From positions 1 through 7,281 of the forward strand of contig UQVU01000091.1 in the NCBI GenBank assembly GCA_900544475.1: a DNA stretch of 7,281 bases, read 5' to 3'. How positions within the stretch are numbered: the first letter of the stretch is position 1; each line of letters begins with the position of its first letter. Origin of the DNA: an uncultured Butyricicoccus sp. Its GTDB lineage: Bacteria > Bacillota > Clostridia > Oscillospirales > Butyricicoccaceae. Positions 1 through 7,281 of this stretch are shown piece after piece. The position numbers and the translations under genes are program-made. Below the pieces are notes generated by a model. The model did not search any database, was not told the DNA's origin, and was given only the letters and a program-made list of their open reading frames with translations.

Positions 1-1
1 G

Positions 2-601
2 TGCATCTTTCTGACGCACCGCATGGAAAAAATCCCGAAAGGCAAGCAGGCCTTCGCGGAAAAGGCGGTGCTGATGATCGACAGCCTCGTAGACAGTACG
101 ATGGGTGAGGGATGCAGAGCGTTTTCGCCCTACATCATGACGCTCATGATGAGCTCGCTCTTCGGCTCGCTGGCCAGCCTGTTCTGGATGCGCTCTACGA
201 CCGCAGACCTGAACACCACGCTCGGCTGGGCAATCATCACGTTTATACTCATCACCTACAACAAGATCAAGTTCGGCGGCATCGGCGGCTACCTCAAGGG
301 CTTCCTTGAGCCGATCTTTGTCATGGCGCCTCTGAACGTACTGAGCGAGATCGCAACGCCGGTTTCCATGTCGTTCCGTCACTTCGGCAACATGGCAGGC
401 GGCCTTGTCATCACGACCCTCATCATGGGTGCGCTCAAGGTGCTCTCGAACGCGGTTCTGGGTTTCCTGCCCGTTCCGCTGCTTCAGATCGGCCTGCCGG
501 GCGTTCTGTCGCTGTACTTTGACTGCTTCACGGCCTGCATGCAGGCGTTCATTTTCAGTATGCTGACCATGGCATACGTCGGAGATGCGCGAGGCAGCTG
601 A
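2..601 (+). CDS. atpB: F1Fo ATP synthase subunit a, 5'-truncated by the window edge
   Basis: Integral membrane stator subunit of the Fo motor; it provides the two half-channels that carry ions to and from the c-ring. The frame is open to the left edge (C-I-F-L-T-H-R before the first ATG at 23), and family members have a further N-terminal segment with helix 1. ATG 23 is therefore internal and the gene begins upstream. Several hydrophobic segments follow. The family hallmark P-V-S-x-x-x-R-x-F-G-N is present, with the essential stator arginine encoded at 377-379, and the C-terminal Q-A-F-I-F-x-M-L-T-x-x-Y segment is intact. Compared with E. coli from memory, the Glu219 position is Leu and the His245 position is Asp (codon 521-523); swaps at these sites are common in Firmicutes. 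It ends at TGA 599-601, 64 nt before atpE. The identity is secure; only the N-terminus is unseen. Confidence 0.96.
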   Translation, partial: CIFLTHRMEKIPKGKQAFAEKAVLMIDSLVDSTMGEGCRAFSPYIMTLMMSSLFGSLASLFWMRSTTADLNTTLGWAIITFILITYNKIKFGGIGGYLKGFLEPIFVMAPLNVLSEIATPVSMSFRHFGNMAGGLVITTLIMGALKVLSNAVLGFLPVPLLQIGLPGVLSLYFDCFTACMQAFIFSMLTMAYVGDARGS

Positions 602-635
602 CAAGGCGAATTTCCAACAACACAAATCAATCTGA

Positions 636-923
<288 letters not shown>

Positions 924-964
924 ATGGAAGAAGCAATGTCCTAACTGTTCTTGCCAGTCAGGCC

Positions 965-1041
965 ATTGACGCTTTCTGACCGCTCCGCGTCAAGCGGGTG
1001 GTCCGGAATTGATAAAACGAAACGGAGAACACTTCCGTTCG
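965..1041 (+). promoter_or_regulatory. Structured atpE-atpF spacer with candidate hairpins
   Basis: The 134-nt gap between atpE and atpF contains several inverted repeats. TTGACGC (966-972) pairs with GCGTCAA (987-993). An alternative, CCGCT (980-984), pairs with AGCGG (993-997); the two overlap, so they are mutually exclusive folds. A further stem, AACGGA (1021-1026) with TCCGTT (1034-1039) around a 7-nt loop, ends right at the atpF Shine-Dalgarno. None is followed by a U-tract, so these are not typical intrinsic terminators. A role in mRNA processing, or in keeping c expression high relative to b, is possible but unproven. Confidence 0.45.
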
Positions 1042-1057
1042 GGAAGGAGGTAAACCT

Positions 1058-1561
1058 GTGCAACAGGCAATTTACGAGGCCTTTGTCAGCATCGGCTGGT
1101 GGGAGATCCTCGTGACGATGTGCAACACGCTCATCACGTTCCTGATCATCAAGAAGTTCCTGTTTGGGCCGGTCCGCAAAATGCTCGCTCAGCGTGAGGA
1201 GGAGGTAAAGACCATTTACTCCGCCGCCGAGCAGGCACAGACCGACGCGGAACAGAAACGCGCCGAATACACCGAGCGCCTGTCCAAGGCGAAGGAGGAG
1301 GCGGCCGAGATCGTCGGCTCCGCTACCCGCCGCGCGACCGTGCGCAGCGAGGAGATCCTCAAGGAGTCTTCGCAGCAGGCTGCCGCTATGATGAAGAAGG
1401 CAGAGACCACCATCGAGCAGGAGCGCAAGAAGGCGATGAACGAGCTGAAGGACGAGGTCGCAAGCCTGTCCGTCATGATCGCGTCCAAGGTCGTCGAGCG
1501 CGACGTCAAGGAGGCCGATCACGAGCGCTTCATCGAAGATTTCATCGACAAGGTAGGGTGA
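1058..1561 (+). CDS. atpF: F1Fo ATP synthase subunit b (peripheral stalk)
   Basis: Dimeric peripheral-stalk subunit that ties the membrane subunit a to the F1 head through delta. The 167-residue protein has one N-terminal membrane helix (about 12-35). The conserved K-K-F-L-F-G-P-V motif (32-39) follows at the membrane exit. A long, highly charged coiled-coil helix then runs almost to the C-terminus (about 45-165), rich in Glu, Lys, Ala and Gln. This is the standard layout and length. Translation starts at a GTG (1058-1060), supported by the strong GGAAGGAGG at 1042-1050 with a 7-nt gap; no in-frame ATG fits as well. The stop TGA at 1559-1561 lies 6 nt before atpH, whose ribosome binding site is inside the end of this gene, so the two are probably translationally coupled. 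Confidence 0.96.
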   Translation: MQQAIYEAFVSIGWWEILVTMCNTLITFLIIKKFLFGPVRKMLAQREEEVKTIYSAAEQAQTDAEQKRAEYTERLSKAKEEAAEIVGSATRRATVRSEEILKESSQQAAAMMKKAETTIEQERKKAMNELKDEVASLSVMIASKVVERDVKEADHERFIEDFIDKVG

Positions 1562-1567
1562 TCGCGC

Positions 1568-3626
<2,059 letters not shown>

Positions 3627-3649
3627 AAGACGCAGGGAGGGACTGAAAA

Positions 3650-4513
3650 ATGGCATCCGGAAACATGAAGGACATTAAACGCCGTATCAAATCGGTGCAG
3701 TCCACCATGCAGATCACAAAGGCGATGGAGCTGGTCGCGTCCTCCAAGATGCGCCGCGCCAAGGAGCGCGCCCTCGGCGTGCGTCCCTACTTCAACGCCA
3801 TTTACGATACTGTTGCGCGTCTGGCAGGTGTCACGCGCGACAGCGACTCGGTCTATACCCGCCGCCGCGAAGTCAAAAACAGCCTGTTCATCGTTATCGC
3901 GGGCGACCGCGGTCTGGCAGGCGGCTACAACTCGAACGTGTTCAAGTGCGCCGCCGCCGAGATGGAGGGCAAGAACGCCTCGGTCATCACCATCGGCAAG
4001 AAGTCGCAGGAGCATTACGCCAAGCGGCAGTGGCCGGTGCTGGCCGATTATCCGGGCGTTGCCGAGACCATGAAGATCAGCGATACGCATGAGATCGTCG
4101 ATTTTCTGATCGACGCCTTCCGTTCGGGCAAGGCAGACGAGGTTTTCCTCTGCTACACCGAATTCGTTTCCCCGCTCCAGCAGGAGGCGAAGTGCATTCC
4201 GCTTCTGCCGCTGAGCTTCGAGCGCAGGGAAAACGCGGAAACGGGCGCACACGTGCTGACCGAATACGATCCCTCGCCGGAAGCGGTGCTTAACGCGGTC
4301 GTCCCCGAATATCTGTACGGCGTGCTGTACGGCGCGGTAGTCGAAAGCTACTGCTCCGAGCAGTCCGCACGCCGCATGGCTATGGAGGCGGCAAGCGACA
4401 ACGCGGGCGAGATGATCGAAAATCTGAACCTGTCCTACAACCGTGCCCGTCAGGCAGCGATCACGCAGGAAATCACGGAGATCGTCGCCGGCTCGGGCGA
4501 AGTAGGAGCTTAA
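3650..4513 (+). CDS. atpG: F1Fo ATP synthase subunit gamma
   Basis: Central rotor shaft that turns inside alpha3beta3 and transmits c-ring rotation to the catalytic sites. The protein is 287 residues, the usual bacterial length. The N-terminal helix carries I-K-R-R-I-K-S-V-x-x-T-x-Q-I-T-K-A-M-x-x-V-A (about 9-30). The central Rossmann-like domain includes G-D-R-G-L-A-G-G-Y-N. The C-terminal helix has the conserved S-Y-N-R-A-R-Q-A-A-I-T-Q-E-I-x-E-I-V signature, which together with the first helix forms the coiled-coil axle. ATG 3650 is preceded by AGGGAGG at 3634-3640. The gap to atpD downstream is unusually long and contains the heptad-repeat structure. No defects are visible. Confidence 0.97.
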   Translation: MASGNMKDIKRRIKSVQSTMQITKAMELVASSKMRRAKERALGVRPYFNAIYDTVARLAGVTRDSDSVYTRRREVKNSLFIVIAGDRGLAGGYNSNVFKCAAAEMEGKNASVITIGKKSQEHYAKRQWPVLADYPGVAETMKISDTHEIVDFLIDAFRSGKADEVFLCYTEFVSPLQQEAKCIPLLPLSFERRENAETGAHVLTEYDPSPEAVLNAVVPEYLYGVLYGAVVESYCSEQSARRMAMEAASDNAGEMIENLNLSYNRARQAAITQEITEIVAGSGEVGA

Positions 4514-4517
4514 AAAT

Positions 4518-6003
<1,486 letters not shown>

Positions 6004-6004
6004 T

Positions 6005-6406
6005 ATGGCTACCTTTCCTCTCAAGGTGCTGACGATCGACCGCTGCTTTTTCGAAGGCGACGTGGACCGCATCGTGGTACGCACCACACAGGGCGACGTC
6101 GGCATTCTGCCGAACCATGTGCCGTATATCGCGGCGCTCGGCATCGGTGCGCTGATCATCGTGCAGAACGGTGAGCGCCGTGTCGCTGCGGTTTCGGGCG
6201 GCTTTGTGGATGTGACCCGCGAGGGCACGACCATTCTCGCCCGCACCTGCGAGTGGGCGGACGAAATCGACGTCAATCGTGCGAACAGCGCCGCTGAGCG
6301 TGCCCGCGCGGCTCTCCAGAAAAAGGAGAGCGACCGCGAGTACGAGGTGGCGCAGGTCAAGCTCAAAAAAGCGCTTAACCGTATCCGCATTGCAGGCGAC
6401 AAGTAA
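6005..6406 (+). CDS. atpC: F1Fo ATP synthase subunit epsilon
   Basis: Central-stalk subunit bound to gamma and the c-ring; in bacteria its C-terminal helices can extend to inhibit ATP hydrolysis. The protein is 133 residues. The N-terminal beta-sandwich (about 1-84) contains G-D-V-G-I-L-P-N-H (30-38), and the two-helix C-terminal domain covers about 88-131. The motif I-D-V-N-R-A (88-93) matches the I/L-D-x-x-R-A ATP-binding motif of Bacillus-type epsilon. Glu83, Asp89, Arg92, Ala93, Arg99 and Arg126 fall at the same residue numbers as I recall for Bacillus PS3, with Lys at 122 in place of Arg. ATG 6005 is preceded by AAGGGGG at 5992-5998, inside the end of atpD. It is the last gene of the operon, with a terminator beginning 11 nt after its stop. 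Confidence 0.96.
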   Translation: MATFPLKVLTIDRCFFEGDVDRIVVRTTQGDVGILPNHVPYIAALGIGALIIVQNGERRVAAVSGGFVDVTREGTTILARTCEWADEIDVNRANSAAERARAALQKKESDREYEVAQVKLKKALNRIRIAGDK

Positions 6407-6417
6407 ATCTGCATAGT

Positions 6418-6457
6418 AAAACCCTCTCTGAGTGAAAAATCTCGGGGAGGGTTTTTT
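6418..6457 (+). terminator. Intrinsic terminator of the ATP synthase operon
   Basis: A 14-bp stem (6419-6432 with 6441-6454, two T-G pairs) encloses the 8-nt loop TGAAAAAT. A run of six T (6452-6457) overlaps the right base of the stem. It starts 11 nt after the atpC stop. The left side begins with AAAA (6418-6421), so the reverse transcript also has a short U-run; the element could serve the convergent sigE transcript as a bidirectional terminator. Confidence 0.93.
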
Positions 6458-6458
6458 G

Positions 6459-6479
6459 AGGCTGTTTTTCAAACAGCCT
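6459..6479. other. Perfect 9-bp hairpin downstream of the terminator
   Basis: AGGCTGTTT (6459-6467) and AAACAGCCT (6471-6479) form a perfect stem around the 3-nt loop TTC. It starts 2 nt after the T-run of the operon terminator. Neither strand has a clear U-tract after it, so it may be a backup or 3'-end-stabilising stem rather than a terminator in its own right. Confidence 0.6.
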
Positions 6480-6507
6480 TTCGCTCGAAACCACGCTTTT
6501 GAGCGAA
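6480..6507. other. Third hairpin in the convergent intergenic region
   Basis: TTCGCTCGAAA (6480-6490) pairs with TTTTGAGCGAA (6497-6507), 11 bp with one G-T pair, around the loop CCACGC. It directly abuts the preceding hairpin. Function unknown; it probably lies in the 3' untranslated region of the sigE transcript. Confidence 0.55.
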
Positions 6508-6542
6508 TACGGAAGAAAAGACGCGCCTTATCAGAGTACAAA

Positions 6543-6556
6543 ATTTGCTCGCAAAT
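6543..6556 (-). terminator. Weak candidate terminator of sigE
   Basis: ATTTGC (6543-6548) and its inverted copy GCAAAT (6551-6556) flank only 2 nt. On the - strand the repeat overlaps and is followed by a short TTTT, about 9 nt after the sigE stop. The stem is AT-rich and the loop too tight to close fully, so it is weak. The strong hairpin at 6418-6457 read in reverse may be the real terminator. Confidence 0.25.
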
Positions 6557-6565
6557 CGCTCTTGT

Positions 6566-7264
6566 CTAAATCTGCGATACGATGTCGCGGCGCATTTTTG
6601 CGATGATGCGCTTTTCGAGGCGCGATATGTAGCTCTGGGAGATGCCGAGGCGGTCAGCGACCTCCTTCTGCGTCATGCTTTCGGGCAGGTCGATGCCGAA
6701 GCGCATGGAGATGATCTCGCGCTCGCGCGGCGGCAGATGGGACAGCGCACGCAGCAGTAGCACCCGGTCCACATCGTCCTCAAGCGGGCGGATAACACTG
6801 TCCGGCTCGGTGCCGAGAATGTCCGAGAGCAGCAGCTCGTTCCCGTCCCAGTCCGAGGAAAGCGGCTCGTCGAACGAAACCTCGGTGCGGCGGCCGGCGA
6901 TTTTGCGCAGGTACATCAGGATTTCGTTCTCGATACAGCGCGAGGCGTAGGTCGCGAGCTTCACCTTGCGGTCGCTGCGGTAGGTGCTGACCGCCTTGAT
7001 AAGGCCGATGGTGCCGATGGAGATGAGGTCCTCCGTGCCCACGCCGCTCGACTCGAACTTCCTCGCGAGGAACACCACGAGGCGGAGATTGTGCTCGATG
7101 AGCCTGCGCCGCGCGTTCTCGTCGCCGGTCTGGCAGGCGGCTGCCGCCTCGGCCTCCTCCTCAGGCGAAAGGGGCGGCGGAAGAATGTCGCTGCCGCCGA
7201 TATAGTAGACGGACGGCAGACGGCGAAGCTGCCGCAGAAGGGTCAAAATTTTGTAGAGTTTCAT
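6566..7264 (-). CDS. sigE: Sporulation sigma factor SigE (pro-sigma-E)
   Basis: RNA polymerase sigma-70 family factor, 232 residues, that directs early mother-cell gene expression during endospore formation. In Bacillus it is made as an inactive membrane-bound precursor and cleaved by SpoIIGA. A short basic and hydrophobic pro-sequence (1-19) is followed by Y-Y-I-G-G-S (20-25) and L-P-P-P-L-S, the conserved start of the mature protein. Region 2 spans about 52-121, including [12 protein letters not shown] and [23 protein letters not shown] followed by [15 protein letters not shown] (138-152) points to SigE rather than SigK. The region 4 helix-turn-helix is at about 197-220. ATG 7264 has AAAGGGAG 6 nt upstream (7271-7278). 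The gene converges on the ATP synthase operon. Confidence 0.93.
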   Translation of the reverse strand: MKLYKILTLLRQLRRLPSVYYIGGSDILPPPLSPEEEAEAAAACQTGDENARRRLIEHNLRLVVFLARKFESSGVGTEDLISIGTIGLIKAVSTYRSDRKVKLATYASRCIENEILMYLRKIAGRRTEVSFDEPLSSDWDGNELLLSDILGTEPDSVIRPLEDDVDRVLLLRALSHLPPREREIISMRFGIDLPESMTQKEVADRLGISQSYISRLEKRIIAKMRRDIVSQI

Positions 7265-7281
7265 GCTTTTCTCCCTTTCAT
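7261..7281 (-). CDS. Possible last codons of the gene upstream of sigE (likely spoIIGA)
   Basis: On the - strand, one frame enters from the right edge and reads M-K-G-R-K-A before a TGA at 7263-7261, which overlaps the sigE ATG as ATGA. Such a 4-nt overlap is typical of coupled genes, and spoIIGA, encoding the pro-SigE protease, usually precedes sigE. Only six sense codons are visible, so the existence of the gene is inferred and its identity rests wholly on known synteny. Confidence 0.35.
   Translation of the reverse strand: MKGRKA

Noticed and set aside
23..25. ATG 23 as the true start of atpB
   Set aside because: The frame is open upstream to the edge with plausible family sequence, and the protein from ATG 23 would lack the first membrane helix.
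924..944. Six-codon ATG frame starting directly after the atpE stop
   Set aside because: It is too short, has no ribosome binding site of its own and most likely arises by chance.
966..1016. Possible internal promoter in the atpE-atpF gap (TTGACG as -35)
   Set aside because: No acceptable -10 hexamer is found at 16-18 nt; the TTGAC is better explained as one arm of a hairpin.

Overview
The window is a stretch of chromosome from a GC-rich anaerobic, spore-forming-lineage Clostridia, most plausibly an Oscillospirales relative of Butyricicoccus or Agathobaculum. The genus is inferred from general similarity only. It holds seven complete genes and one 5'-truncated gene of the F1Fo ATP synthase operon on the + strand. 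A convergent sporulation sigma factor gene (sigE) lies on the - strand at the right edge.

Layout: atpB is cut by the left edge and lacks its N-terminus. It is followed by atpE (c), atpF (b), atpH (delta), atpA (alpha), atpG (gamma), atpD (beta) and atpC (epsilon), the canonical bacterial order. Spacing is tight except in two places. A 134-nt gap between atpE and atpF can fold into hairpins, and a 92-nt gap between atpG and atpD is filled by a heptanucleotide-repeat inverted structure. The operon ends at a strong intrinsic terminator at about 6418-6457. Beyond it are two more perfect or near-perfect hairpins, and then the sigE stop codon. sigE starts near the right edge and probably overlaps the end of an upstream gene, likely spoIIGA, by 4 nt. 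No gene-free stretch exceeds 300 bases; the longest is the 159-nt convergent gap 6407-6565.

The eight ATP synthase subunits form one rotary machine: a and the c-ring translocate ions, b and delta form the peripheral stalk, gamma and epsilon form the central stalk, and alpha3beta3 performs catalysis. The most informative detail is in the c subunit. It carries the Na+-type E-S-T-x-x-Y signature on helix 2 together with a second glutamate on helix 1, where classical Na+ rotors such as Ilyobacter have glutamine. This two-carboxylate motif was described for the Na+-driven Fusobacterium nucleatum rotor, so this enzyme is probably Na+-coupled. The epsilon subunit retains the I-D-x-x-R-A ATP-binding motif.

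I see no mobile element, CRISPR array, RNA gene or defence system. The window is mostly conserved core genome, and the points of interest are the rotor ion site, the spacer structures and the sigE neighbourhood.
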